Source: Herbaspirillum chlorophenolicum | GTDB taxonomy: Bacteria; Pseudomonadota; Gammaproteobacteria; Burkholderiales; Burkholderiaceae_D | NCBI RefSeq assembly: GCF_001189955.1 | Contig: NZ_LFLT01000010.1 | Coordinates: 81,891-145,890, forward strand | Direction: 5' to 3' | DNA: 64,000 nt | Shown: one piece after another, positions 43,928 through 53,696 of the stretch | How the letters are laid out: each line of letters starts with the position of its first letter | How positions within the stretch are numbered: position 1 is the first letter of the stretch | Made by a program: the position numbers and the translations under genes | Notes under the pieces: generated by a model | Told to the model about the DNA's origin: nothing | The model's input: the letters and a program-made list of their open reading frames with translations, nothing else | Database searches by the model: none

Positions 43928-44785
43928 TCAATCCGGCAAGTCGATTTCGCCCTCGAACACCGATACCGCGGGACCGGTCATCATGACTGGCTGGCCGGCG
44001 CCCTGCCAGGCGATGCTGAGCACACCGCCATGTGTTTGCACGGCTACCGGCGAGTCCAGCAGGCCACGGCGAATCCCCGCCACGACTGCCGCACAGGCGC
44101 CGGTGCCGCAGGCCAAGGTTTCACCGGCGCCGCGCTCATACACACGCAGGTTCACATGATGACGGTCGACGATCTGCATGAAACCGGCGTTGACCCGTCG
44201 CGGGAAGCGCGGGTGATGCTCGATCAGCGGTCCATCCTGCAGGACGGGGGCTGCTTCGGTGTCAGTCACCACCTGCACGGCATGCGGGTTGCCCATCGAT
44301 ACCACTGAGATCCAGTTTGTCTTGCCGGCAACATCCAGTGGCCACAGGGTGTCCAGGCCTTCCGTGCGGCTCTCAAGGCCGGCGCTGTCGAACGGCACTT
44401 CGGCGGGCGTCAGGATCGGGGCGCCCATGTCCACGGTGATGCGGCCATCTTCTTCCAGCCGGGGTTCGATGATGCCCGACATGGTTTCAACCCGGATCGC
44501 GCGCTTGTCGGTCAGGCCCTTGTCGGTCACGAACTTCACGAAGGCGCGTGCGCCGTTGCCGCATTGCTCAACCTCGCCGCCATCGGCGTTGTAGATGCGG
44601 TAACGGAAATCCACGCCATCGCCGTGGGCCTTTTCGACAACCAGCATCTGGTCTGCACCGACGCCAAAGCGGCGGTCGGCAATCAGTTTCCACTGGTCGG
44701 GCCTGAGGAAAATGGCTTGGTTGATGGCGTCCAGCACGACGAAGTCATTGCCGGCGCCGTGCATCTTGGTGAATTTGATCTTCAT
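43928..44785 (-). CDS. dapF: Diaminopimelate epimerase
   Basis: Interconverts LL- and meso-diaminopimelate for lysine and peptidoglycan synthesis. 285 residues with the two catalytic cysteines in [10 protein letters not shown] (about 76-85) and [10 protein letters not shown] (about 225-234), and the N-terminal [13 protein letters not shown]. The ATG at 44783-44785 lies 6 nt after a perfect TATAAT (44792-44797, minus strand) and has no Shine-Dalgarno, so the mRNA may be leaderless. It follows the acyltransferase pair on the same strand, with a hairpin between. Confidence 0.96.
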   Translation of the reverse strand: MKIKFTKMHGAGNDFVVLDAINQAIFLRPDQWKLIADRRFGVGADQMLVVEKAHGDGVDFRYRIYNADGGEVEQCGNGARAFVKFVTDKGLTDKRAIRVETMSGIIEPRLEEDGRITVDMGAPILTPAEVPFDSAGLESRTEGLDTLWPLDVAGKTNWISVVSMGNPHAVQVVTDTEAAPVLQDGPLIEHHPRFPRRVNAGFMQIVDRHHVNLRVYERGAGETLACGTGACAAVVAGIRRGLLDSPVAVQTHGGVLSIAWQGAGQPVMMTGPAVSVFEGEIDLPD

Positions 44786-44791
44786 GAAGAC

Positions 44792-44797
44792 ATTATA
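44792..44797 (-). promoter_or_regulatory. Candidate -10 box of dapF
   Basis: TATAAT on the minus strand, 6 nt before the dapF ATG. The -35 region is poor (best TGTAAA at 16-bp spacing). If used, transcription would begin at or next to the start codon. Confidence 0.45.
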
Positions 44798-44804
44798 TGG
44801 ACAG

Positions 44805-44831
44805 AGCCGCTCCTTTACAGGGAGAGCGGCT
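44805..44831 (-). other. Hairpin between acyltransferase gene and dapF
   Basis: 8-bp inverted repeat AGCCGCTC/GAGCGGCT (44805-44812 and 44824-44831) just after the acyltransferase stop. Without a T-run it is only a possible terminator or processing site. Confidence 0.4.
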
Positions 44832-44841
44832 GAAAGATTAT

Positions 44842-45729
44842 TCAGCCGGCCGTATCGCGGAGGTAAGGATCGGGTTCGCCGGGCGGGCGGGTCTTGAAGC
44901 GCTTATGGGCCCAGAAGTATTCGGCAGGGGTTTCGCGCACGCGTTCTTCGATGAAGGTGTTCATGCGGTGAGTGGCGGCGACGACGTCGTCGCCCGGGTA
45001 ATCCGTCCAGGCCGGGTAGAAGGTAGTCTTCCAGCCGCGGTAGCCTGGCAGGAAGGTGGTGATGACAGGCACCACGTTAGCGCCGGTGGCCGCCGCAATG
45101 CGCGCGGTGGAGGTCAGGGTGGCGGCGGGGACGCCGAAGAACGGGACGAACTCGGCGTCGCGGATGCCGAAATCCATATCCGGCAGCATGATGAAGGGCA
45201 GGCCGTCGCGCATGGCGCGGATGATGGGTTTGACGCCCTTCTCACGCGACAGCAGCGTCACCGGCCGGAAGCGCGAACGGCCTTTGAGCAATGCATCGTC
45301 GACCACCTTGTTTTGCTGGCGGGCATAGATGGTGCATACCGAATAATCCGAGTTGAGCACCAGGGCGATGCCGGGGATCTCCAGGCAGACGAAGTGTGGG
45401 CACAGCAGGATGGTGGGGCCGCTGTTGATCGTATCGAAGGGGACGCCGGGCTCGACCTGGATCAGGCGCTTGAGGCGCGCTTCGGAAGCCCACCACAGGA
45501 TGCCGCGCTCCAGCGCGCTGCGGGCATAAGCCTGGAAATGCCCGCGGGCAATCTGGCGGCGTTCTTCTTCGGTCTTTTCAGGAAAGCACAGGCGCAGATT
45601 GATCAGCGTGATGCGCCGGCGCGGCCTCATGTACATATAGAGCAGCGAGCCCAGTGTCTCGCCAAGGCGGCCAAGGATGGGGAGCGGCAGCCAATGCAGC
45701 AGCCACATGAGCCCGATCAGGGCCCTCAT
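44842..45729 (-). CDS. Lipid A-type lysophospholipid acyltransferase (LpxL/HtrB family), copy 1
   Basis: 295-residue inner-membrane acyltransferase of the late-acyltransferase family of lipid A synthesis. It has an N-terminal hydrophobic anchor ([20 protein letters not shown]), the catalytic H-x4-E in [10 protein letters not shown] (about 110-119), an LPDMDFG segment and a [11 protein letters not shown] motif near the end. Start and stop overlap with the upstream paralogue by 4 bp (ATGA, 45726-45729), so the two are translationally coupled. Which secondary acyl chain it adds is not deducible; I give no lpxL or lpxM symbol. Confidence 0.9.
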   Translation of the reverse strand: MRALIGLMWLLHWLPLPILGRLGETLGSLLYMYMRPRRRITLINLRLCFPEKTEEERRQIARGHFQAYARSALERGILWWASEARLKRLIQVEPGVPFDTINSGPTILLCPHFVCLEIPGIALVLNSDYSVCTIYARQQNKVVDDALLKGRSRFRPVTLLSREKGVKPIIRAMRDGLPFIMLPDMDFGIRDAEFVPFFGVPAATLTSTARIAAATGANVVPVITTFLPGYRGWKTTFYPAWTDYPGDDVVAATHRMNTFIEERVRETPAEYFWAHKRFKTRPPGEPDPYLRDTAG

Positions 45730-46571
45730 TGCATCTCCTCCGGTTTTGCCACGCCCGGCGGTACTTTGTAGCGGTTATAGCTCCATATATATTGGGCGGG
45801 GCATCGGGCGATCAGCGCTTCCATCGCGGCATTGATGGCGCGCGCCTGTTGTTGCGGAGTATCGCCCAGCTCGCTTTCAAAGGGGACGAAACGCACGGCG
45901 TAACCGCGCCCCCACGACAGCCGTTCTGCGTAGACGAGCACGATGGGCGCGCCGCTCATCTGGTGCAGCTTGGCCGACAGGGTCATCGTATAGGCCGGTT
46001 TCCCAAAGAAATCGGCCCATACGCCTTCGCCATTCTGCGGTACCTGGTCGGGCAGCAGGCCGATGGCCTGGCCGTTTTTCAGCGCCTTGAGCAGGATACG
46101 CACGCCTGCCAGGTTGGCCGGAGCCAGGTGCAGGTTGGCGCGCGCCCTTGCCCCTTCGATCAGCGGCTTGAGGGCAGCCTTGCGCGGCGGGCGATACAGC
46201 GCGCTGAGCCGGGTATTTTGCGCCACGGATTGCGCCGTGATCTCGAAACATCCCAGGTGCGGGGTAAGCAGGATGAGGCCGGACTTGGCATCCAGGGCGT
46301 TCTGGGCGAATTCCCATCCTTCGATACGGGCGGTGCGCAACACACGGCCGGGGCTGCCGCACCAGATGAAGGGCAATTCGAACATGCCTTTCCCGGCTTC
46401 GCCGATCGCCTTATATAAATGGCGGCGGTGGCCTGCGCGCTCGATGTTGTCAATGAAACGCCGCCGGTAGGAGGGCGATGCCAGAAATACCAGCCAGCCC
46501 ATTACCAGCCCGATGGCGTGTAAAACCGGCAAGGGAAGAAAAGACAGCAGGCGGAATAAAGAAACGAGCAT
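45726..46571 (-). CDS. Lipid A-type lysophospholipid acyltransferase, copy 2
   Basis: 281 residues, a diverged paralogue of its downstream neighbour. N-terminal anchor (LVSLFRLLSFLPLPVLHAIG), catalytic H-x4-E in TPHLGCFEIT (about 105-114), LLPDQVPQNGEG, and the terminal YIWSYNRYKVPPG motif. I used the ATG at 46569-46571; a TTG further upstream would add 12 residues. Divergent from metK with about 195 bp between the starts. Two coupled acyltransferase genes beside metK is a layout known from other Burkholderiales. Confidence 0.9.
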   Translation of the reverse strand: MLVSLFRLLSFLPLPVLHAIGLVMGWLVFLASPSYRRRFIDNIERAGHRRHLYKAIGEAGKGMFELPFIWCGSPGRVLRTARIEGWEFAQNALDAKSGLILLTPHLGCFEITAQSVAQNTRLSALYRPPRKAALKPLIEGARARANLHLAPANLAGVRILLKALKNGQAIGLLPDQVPQNGEGVWADFFGKPAYTMTLSAKLHQMSGAPIVLVYAERLSWGRGYAVRFVPFESELGDTPQQQARAINAAMEALIARCPAQYIWSYNRYKVPPGVAKPEEMQ

Positions 46572-46765
46572 ACGTGCCGATAACAGGGGACAGGGTTGTA
46601 AAAACAACCGTCAAATTGCAGAAAATCGCAAGAGGCGTAAAATAGCACATGCCGTCGAGTTAATGACAACTTGCGAGACGGGGTATAAATATCGCTAAAG
46701 CGTCGCAGGCTCGACAAATGATTGGCCGCGACTGGGTTTAATCACTTATTGTTAGAGGCTGCAGT

Positions 46766-47929
<1,164 letters not shown>

Positions 47930-47949
47930 TTCTTCTTCACGCGCAGCAA

Positions 47950-47974
47950 TTGGGAGCCCGCAAGGGTTTCCCAA
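47950..47974 (+). other. Hairpin downstream of metK
   Basis: Stem TTGGGA/TCCCAA enclosing CCC-GCAA-GGG at 47950-47974, about 20 nt after the metK stop. No T-run, so an attenuator, mRNA 3' end or weak terminator. A second hairpin GCGGAG-TTTC-CTCCGC lies about 30 bp downstream, near 48004-48019. Confidence 0.5.
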
Positions 47975-48086
47975 TCGCCTTCGGCGCGCTAAAATGCACC
48001 TCCCGCGGAGTTTCCTCCGCACCGTTCCTGCACGTTGGCATTGCATGCAGGGAGGACGGCAGCAAGATTCCACAATGCCTCACTGC

Positions 48087-48174
48087 AGCAAGGAGCGTTG
48101 CGACAGGGAAATCCTGCCAGGCTTGCTTGTGGTGAGCAGGTACCCGCCAGGGTGCCTAGCAACCGCGCTCACGT
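48087..48174 (+). ncRNA. SAH riboswitch upstream of ahcY
   Basis: The segment matches the S-adenosylhomocysteine riboswitch: conserved AGGAGCGTTGCGAC core, GCCAGGCT in the middle and AACCGCGCTCACG at the 3' end. The P1 stem pairs GAGCG (48093-48097) with CGCTC (48166-48170), continued by GTTGC (48097-48101) with GCAAC (48159-48163); AGCAAG (48087-48092) pairs with CTTGCT (48122-48127), which replaces the CCGAG/CUCGG pairing of other members by covariation. By family knowledge, SAH binding turns on ahcY expression, letting the toxic product induce its own removal. The ahcY ribosome-binding site follows within 30 nt. Confidence 0.92.
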
Positions 48175-48206
48175 TACTTTTTTTCTGATTCTATCGAAAG
48201 GAGGGC

Positions 48207-49631
48207 GTGAACAACGCCGTTGCCATGTCTACTACCGCATCCCAAGACTACATCATCGCCGACATCGGCCTGGCCGACTGGGGCCGCAAGGAAATCAAGA
48301 TCGCCGAGACCGAAATGCCGGGCCTGATGGCGATCCGCGAAGAGTTTGCCGCTGCCCAGCCGCTGAAAGGCGCGCGCATCACCGGCTCGCTGCACATGAC
48401 CATCCAGACCGCCGTGCTGATCCAGACGCTGGAAGCGCTGGGCGCCAAGGTGCGCTGGGCTTCCTGCAACATCTACTCGACCCAGGACCATGCCGCTGCG
48501 GCCATCGCCGCCAACGGCACCCCGGTGTTCGCGGTCAAGGGCGAGAACCTGGACGAATACTGGGATTACACCCACCGCATCTTCGAATGGACCGATGGCG
48601 GCTATTCGAACATGATCCTCGATGACGGCGGCGACGCCACCGTGCTGCTGCACCTGGGCGTGCGCGCAGAAAAGGACATCTCGGTGCTGGACAAGCCGGA
48701 TTCGGAAGAAGCGGTCTGCCTGTACAACTCCATCAAGCGCTACCTGGCCAAGGATGCGTCGTGGTACTCCAAGCGCCTGAAGGAAATCAAGGGCGTTACC
48801 GAAGAGACCACCACCGGCGTGCACCGCCTGTACCAGATGCACAAGGAAGGCAAGCTGGCCTTCCCGGCCATCAACGTCAACGACTCGGTCACCAAGTCCA
48901 AGTTCGACAACCTGTACGGCTGCCGCGAGTCGCTGGTGGACGGCATCAAGCGCGCCACCGACGTCATGATCGCAGGCAAGATCGCCGTCATCGCCGGTTA
49001 CGGTGACGTCGGCAAGGGCTCGGCACAAGCCATGCGCGCACTGTCGGCGCAAGTCTGGGTCACCGAGATCGACCCGATCTGCGCACTGCAGGCCGCCATG
49101 GAAGGCTACCGCGTGGTGACCATGGATTACGCCGCCGAACACGGCGACATCTTCGTCACCTGCACCGGCAACTACCATGTGATCACCCATGAGCACATGA
49201 AGAAGATGAAAGACCAGGCCATCGTCTGCAACATCGGCCACTTCGACAATGAAATCGAAGTCGCCGCGCTGAAGCAATACACCTGGGAAAACATCAAGCC
49301 GCAAGTCGACCACATCATCTTCCCGGATGGCAAGCGCATCATCCTGCTGGCCGAAGGCCGTCTGGTGAACTTGGGCTGCGGCACCGGCCACCCGTCCTAC
49401 GTGATGAGCTCGTCCTTCGCCAACCAGACCATCGCCCAGATCGAACTGTTCGTGAACACCAAGAACTACCCGATCGGCGTCTACACTTTGCCAAAGCATC
49501 TGGACGAGAAGGTCGCTCGCCTGCAGCTCAAGAAGCTCAATGCGCAACTGAGCACACTGACCGAAGAGCAAGCGGCTTATATTGGCGTGAAGACCGAAGG
49601 TCCGTACAAGGCCGATCACTACCGTTACTGA
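48207..49631 (+). CDS. ahcY: Adenosylhomocysteinase
   Basis: Hydrolyses SAH to homocysteine and adenosine. 474 residues with the substrate motif [16 protein letters not shown] (about 60), the [17 protein letters not shown] segment with the catalytic Asp, the NAD-binding [13 protein letters not shown] (about 265-277) and the C-terminal KADHYRY that reaches the neighbouring subunit's NAD site. I used the GTG at 48207, which lies just after AAGGAGG; ATG at 48225 is possible but 20 nt from it. Controlled by the SAH riboswitch. A holin-like gene and metF follow on the same strand. Confidence 0.97.
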   Translation: MNNAVAMSTTASQDYIIADIGLADWGRKEIKIAETEMPGLMAIREEFAAAQPLKGARITGSLHMTIQTAVLIQTLEALGAKVRWASCNIYSTQDHAAAAIAANGTPVFAVKGENLDEYWDYTHRIFEWTDGGYSNMILDDGGDATVLLHLGVRAEKDISVLDKPDSEEAVCLYNSIKRYLAKDASWYSKRLKEIKGVTEETTTGVHRLYQMHKEGKLAFPAINVNDSVTKSKFDNLYGCRESLVDGIKRATDVMIAGKIAVIAGYGDVGKGSAQAMRALSAQVWVTEIDPICALQAAMEGYRVVTMDYAAEHGDIFVTCTGNYHVITHEHMKKMKDQAIVCNIGHFDNEIEVAALKQYTWENIKPQVDHIIFPDGKRIILLAEGRLVNLGCGTGHPSYVMSSSFANQTIAQIELFVNTKNYPIGVYTLPKHLDEKVARLQLKKLNAQLSTLTEEQAAYIGVKTEGPYKADHYRY

Positions 49632-49749
49632 TCGGTTGTGCACGGTCGGGCTGCGGCCGGATCGTGCCTGTATCATCCGGGCTGCCATTACGTTGTCGTT
49701 ATGCGTGTGGCAGCCCGCCTAATTCAGACAAGGCCCGAAAGGAAATGCC

Positions 49750-50106
49750 ATGCTTATGTTATTGCTGACCTGGCTGATCAATGCCCTGGCCCTGCTGGCC
49801 GTTCCCTACCTGATGCATTCGGTTCAGGTCGACAGTTTCGGTTCCGCCCTGGTGGCCGCGCTGATCCTGGGCTTCGTCAATACCATCGTGCGTCCCGTGC
49901 TGGTGGTGCTGACCCTGCCTGTGACCTTGCTCACGCTGGGCCTGTTCATCTTCCTCATCAACGGCCTGATGTTCTGGGTGGTGGCGCAACTGGTGGGCGG
50001 CTTCCACGTAGCCGGTTTCTGGTCGGCGGTGGGCGGCGCGCTGCTCTACAGTATCGTGTCCTGGGCTTTGTCTACACTGTTGCTGAAATCCGGATCGAAC
50101 CGATGA
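49750..50106 (+). CDS. Holin-like (phage holin superfamily IV) membrane protein
   Basis: 118 residues with four hydrophobic helices (about 1-22, 30-48, 52-78 and 88-112), of the bacterial family loosely named phage holin family IV/DUF360. No other phage gene is near, so a lysis role is unlikely; the family is common between ahcY and metF in betaproteobacteria and its role is unknown. The stop codon overlaps the metF start (ATGA at 50103-50106), so it is translationally coupled to metF. Confidence 0.88.
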   Translation: MLMLLLTWLINALALLAVPYLMHSVQVDSFGSALVAALILGFVNTIVRPVLVVLTLPVTLLTLGLFIFLINGLMFWVVAQLVGGFHVAGFWSAVGGALLYSIVSWALSTLLLKSGSNR

Positions 50107-50945
50107 ACAAGCATAATTTCAGTATTGAATTTTTCCCGCCCAAGACACCGGAGGGGACGGAAAAGCTGCGCGCCACGCGCGCCAGGCTGGCCGAATTGCA
50201 GCCGAAGTATTTCTCGGTGACCTTCGGCGCCGGTGGCTCGACCCAGCAGGGCACGCGTGATACCGTGCTCGAAATCACCGCCGAAGGCCATGAGGCGGCG
50301 CCGCACCTGTCTTGCATCGGCAGTTCGCGCGCCAGCCTGCGTGCCATCCTGGATGACTACAAGGCCAACGGCGTCAAGCGCCTGGTGGCGCTGCGCGGCG
50401 ACCTGCCCAGCGGCTATGGTGCGATGGACCAGGCCTCCAGCGAATTCCGCTATGCCAATGAGCTGGTCGAATTCGTGCGTGCGGAAACCGGCGACTGGTT
50501 CCATATCGAAGTGGCGGCCTATCCCGAGATGCATCCGCAGGCCAAGTCGCCGCAGGACGATGTGCAGAACTACGTGCGCAAGGTGAAGGCCGGCGCCGAC
50601 TCGGCCATCACGCAATACTTCTACAACGCGGACGCCTATTTCCGCTTCGTGGAAGACGCTGCCAAGCTGGGCGCCGATGTGCCGGTCATCGCCGGCATCA
50701 TGCCCATCACCAACTACTCGCAGCTGGTGCGTTTCTCGGACATGTGCGGCACGGAAATCCCGCGCTGGGTACGGCTCAAGCTGGCCAGCTACGGCGACGA
50801 TGTCGACTCCATCCGCGCTTTCGGGCTGGATGTGGTCAGCCAGTTGTGCGAACGACTGTTGGCCGGTGGCGCGCCTGGCCTGCATTTCTATTCGCTCAAC
50901 CAGGCCGGGCCGACGCAGGCGGTCTGGCAGCGCTTGGTCAAGTAA
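50103..50945 (+). CDS. metF: Methylenetetrahydrofolate reductase
   Basis: Reduces 5,10-methylene-THF to 5-methyl-THF, the methyl donor for methionine synthesis. 280 residues, TIM-barrel flavoprotein. Seen: IEFFPPKTPEG with the catalytic Glu (about 8-18), FSVTFGAGGS (about 37-46), LVALRGDLP and ITQYFYNADAYFRF. Overlaps the holin-like gene by 4 bp. Ends at a strong terminator. With metK and ahcY it completes three steps of the activated methyl cycle in this cluster; the methionine synthase is not here. Confidence 0.97.
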   Translation: MNKHNFSIEFFPPKTPEGTEKLRATRARLAELQPKYFSVTFGAGGSTQQGTRDTVLEITAEGHEAAPHLSCIGSSRASLRAILDDYKANGVKRLVALRGDLPSGYGAMDQASSEFRYANELVEFVRAETGDWFHIEVAAYPEMHPQAKSPQDDVQNYVRKVKAGADSAITQYFYNADAYFRFVEDAAKLGADVPVIAGIMPITNYSQLVRFSDMCGTEIPRWVRLKLASYGDDVDSIRAFGLDVVSQLCERLLAGGAPGLHFYSLNQAGPTQAVWQRLVK

Positions 50946-50962
50946 GGTAGGAAAGCCGCAGT

Positions 50963-50997
50963 AATAAAAAATCCGGACAGATGTCCGGATTTTTTAT
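50963..50997. terminator. Bidirectional terminator
   Basis: Stem AAAAATCCGGAC/GTCCGGATTTTT with AGAT loop between converging metF and the cyclo-ligase gene. Confidence 0.92.
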
Positions 50998-51017
50998 TGT
51001 CGTTTTATTAGCAATGT

Positions 51018-51620
51018 TTATCTGACAGCATCGGTCAACACCAGGTCGAGCGGCATGTCGTGCTGCTCGGCATCGAACTCCACCAGCCCAAAGGCATAGC
51101 ACACCCCCACGGCCAGCGGACGGTGCGGGCCGGCCAGCGTGCGGTCGTAAAATCCGCCGCCATAGCCCAGCCGCATGCCGGCGGCATTGAAGCCGACGCA
51201 GGGCACCAGCAGGGCCTGCGGTTGCACTACCGGCGCTTCTTCGCCTGGAACCAGCGTTCCCAGTGCGTCTTTTCTCAGTACTTCACCGGGCAGCCAGCGG
51301 CGAAATTCCAGGGGCGCATCTTTATCGGTGACGATCGGCAAAGACAGGTGCACGCCACGCGCGGCCAGCGCGTTATAAGCGGCAACCAGGTCCGGTTCCC
51401 GGTGGATAGGATAATAGACCCCGATGCTGGCGATGCCATGCGCCAGGCACCATGCCAGCACGCGGTGGCCGATCAGTTCATCCGAGACCGCCTTGCCATG
51501 CGCGTCCAGGGCTTTGCGGCGTGCCAGCAGGTCGGCGCGCAAGGCCTTTTTCAGCTTCTTGTCCAAGGCGCTTTCCCGGTCCGGCGCGTGGGTGCCGCAT
51601 GCTATGCTTGGTGTCGTCAT
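51018..51620 (-). CDS. 5-formyltetrahydrofolate cyclo-ligase
   Basis: Converts 5-formyl-THF to methenyl-THF with ATP, returning the storage form to the C1 pool. About 200 residues with the N-terminal KALRADLLARRKAL, the IGVYYPIHREPDL segment, LVPCVGFNAAGMRLGYGGGFYDR (split: LVPCVGFN, RLGYGGGFYDRTL) and the C-terminal CYAFGLVE. Start at 51618-51620 has GGAACAG upstream; ATG at 51639-51641 would add seven residues. Converges on metF, a functional neighbour in folate metabolism, and is divergent from the transglycosylase gene with about 40 bp between. Confidence 0.92.
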   Translation of the reverse strand: MTTPSIACGTHAPDRESALDKKLKKALRADLLARRKALDAHGKAVSDELIGHRVLAWCLAHGIASIGVYYPIHREPDLVAAYNALAARGVHLSLPIVTDKDAPLEFRRWLPGEVLRKDALGTLVPGEEAPVVQPQALLVPCVGFNAAGMRLGYGGGFYDRTLAGPHRPLAVGVCYAFGLVEFDAEQHDMPLDLVLTDAVR

Positions 51621-51661
51621 CTGTTCCGTTGTCTGTTTCATTCACACTAGGTTGTACAAGA

Positions 51662-53644
51662 ATGCGCCTGAAGAATTATTTGCTCGGCAAATGCCTGCGT
51701 CCGCTGGCAGTCTCATTGGTCGTGGCCATCGGCGCGGCGTTGGGCGCCATGCCCGGAGCCCAGGCGCAAAAGCGTCTGTCGCCCGATGCTTCTCCGGATG
51801 ACATCTTCCTTGCACTGCGGCAAGCGGCCGCCAGCGACAATGGCGCGCTGGCGCAGGACTTGGCCGGGCGCTTGTCGGGCTACGACCTGCCGTCGTATGT
51901 CGACTATTATCGGCTCAAACCGCGCGTGCGTGACTATTCAGCCAGCGAGCAGGAGATCCGCGACTTCATGGCCCGTTACGATGGCCAGGCCCTGGTCGAC
52001 CGCCTGCGCAACGACTGGCTGCTGGCGCTGGGCAAGACCGGCAACTGGACCTTGTTCGACGAGCAGTATCCCAAGTTCATCTTGGACGACGACGTCCAGG
52101 TCAAATGCTTCGCCCTCAACTCGCGCGCACTCAAAGGCGCCAACGTCGCCGACGAGGCGCGCGCGCTGCTGGTATCCCCCAAGGATTACGGCCAGGGCTG
52201 CAGCGACCTGATCGCCACGCTGGCGCAGAACGGCCAGTTCACCGATGCCGACGTCTGGTTCCAGATCCGCCAGGCCGCCGAGAACGGCAACACCACCGTC
52301 GCGCGCCGTGCTTCCGTGCTGGTCGACAATGGCGACGTCACCGTGCAACAGGTCATGGACAAGCCCGCGCTGATGCTGGCCAAGGGCCCCGGCAGCGGCG
52401 CTGCCAACCACCAGCTCTACATCATTGCGCTGGGCCGTATCGCCAAGAGCAATCCGGCCCAGGCCGCCTCCTACCTCAGCGACCGCGCTCGCCAGATGAC
52501 GGCACAGGAAGTCGCGCAAGGCTGGGCCCAGATTGCGCTGGCGGCTTCCTACAAGCTGGCGCCGGAAGCGCCGGATTACTGGCGCAAGACCAAGGATGCG
52601 CTGCTCACGCAGGATGCGCTGCAATGGAAGGTGCGCATGGCGCTGCGCGCAGGTGACTGGAAGACCGTGCGTACGACTATCGAGAGCATGCCGGTGGCGC
52701 TGCGCAACGATATTACCTGGGTCTACTGGCTCGGCCGCGCGCTGAAGGAAGACGGCCAGAACGACGCCGCGCGCCGCCTGTTCGAATCGATCTCCGCCAA
52801 CTTCAGCTTCTATGGCCAGCTGGCGCTGGAAGAGTTGGGCCAGAAGATCACTATCCCGCCGGGGCCGATGCCGCCGACGGCCGGCGAAATCGCCCTCTAT
52901 TCGCAGAATGCCGGCTTCCAGCGTTCGCTCAGGTTCTACCAGCTCAATTTGCGCTTCGAGGCGATCCGCGAGTGGAACTGGGAGCTGCGCAAGATGACTG
53001 ACCGCCAACTGCTGGCCGCGGCCGAATATGCGCGCCAGAGTGACGTGCTGGACCGCATGGTCAATACCTCCGACCGCACCCGCGCCGAATTCGACTTCAC
53101 CCAGCGTTTCCCTGCGCCGCATTTGCCGGAGATGAACGCGGCGACGCGTCCGCTGGGGATGGAAAATGCCTGGATCTACGGCCTGATCCGCCAGGAGTCG
53201 CGCTTCATCAAGAGCGCACGCTCGCACGTCGGCGCCTCCGGCCTGATGCAGTTGATGCCTGCCACCGCCAAGTTCGTCGCCAAGAAGATCGGCATGACCG
53301 AATTCACCTCGGACCAGGTCAACGATATCAACACCAACCTGCTGCTGGGCACCAGTTATCTCAACATGGTGTTGAGCAACCTGGACGGTTCCGAAACCTT
53401 GGCCACCGCCGGCTATAACGCGGGGCCGGGACGTCCGCGCACCTGGCGCGCGACGTTGCCGCGCACGGTCGAGGGGGCGATCTTCGCCGAGATCATCCCA
53501 TTCAACGAAACCCGGGGCTATGTCAAGAACGTGATGTCCAATGCGACGTACTATGCGGCCATGTTTGAGAACCGTCCGCAATCGCTCAAGCAACGCATGG
53601 GCACGGTGGCGCCTAACTCCAACGTCGCCACCGACCTGCCCTGA
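51662..53644 (+). CDS. Soluble lytic transglycosylase (Slt70-like)
   Basis: Periplasmic murein-cleaving enzyme, 660 residues. Signal peptide at about residues 1-36 (ending AQAQ), a long alpha-helical superhelical domain (about 45-480), then the catalytic goose-lysozyme-like domain with Glu in IYGLIRQESRF (about 515), ASGLMQLMPATAKFVA, NTNLLLGTSYLNMVL and AGYNAGPGRPRTW. All catalytic-domain motifs are present. The ATG at 51662 lacks a strong ribosome-binding site. The NDUFA9-like gene follows 52 nt downstream with a strong site. Confidence 0.94.
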   Translation: MRLKNYLLGKCLRPLAVSLVVAIGAALGAMPGAQAQKRLSPDASPDDIFLALRQAAASDNGALAQDLAGRLSGYDLPSYVDYYRLKPRVRDYSASEQEIRDFMARYDGQALVDRLRNDWLLALGKTGNWTLFDEQYPKFILDDDVQVKCFALNSRALKGANVADEARALLVSPKDYGQGCSDLIATLAQNGQFTDADVWFQIRQAAENGNTTVARRASVLVDNGDVTVQQVMDKPALMLAKGPGSGAANHQLYIIALGRIAKSNPAQAASYLSDRARQMTAQEVAQGWAQIALAASYKLAPEAPDYWRKTKDALLTQDALQWKVRMALRAGDWKTVRTTIESMPVALRNDITWVYWLGRALKEDGQNDAARRLFESISANFSFYGQLALEELGQKITIPPGPMPPTAGEIALYSQNAGFQRSLRFYQLNLRFEAIREWNWELRKMTDRQLLAAAEYARQSDVLDRMVNTSDRTRAEFDFTQRFPAPHLPEMNAATRPLGMENAWIYGLIRQESRFIKSARSHVGASGLMQLMPATAKFVAKKIGMTEFTSDQVNDINTNLLLGTSYLNMVLSNLDGSETLATAGYNAGPGRPRTWRATLPRTVEGAIFAEIIPFNETRGYVKNVMSNATYYAAMFENRPQSLKQRMGTVAPNSNVATDLP

Positions 53645-53696
53645 TTCGAACCGGGCCGCAGCAACGCCGACGGCGTACGGATACAGGAGGCGCAAC

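Noticed and set aside
49750..50106. Holin-like gene as evidence of a prophage
   Set aside because: No lysis, capsid or integrase gene is near; the family is a common chromosomal neighbour of metF despite its name.
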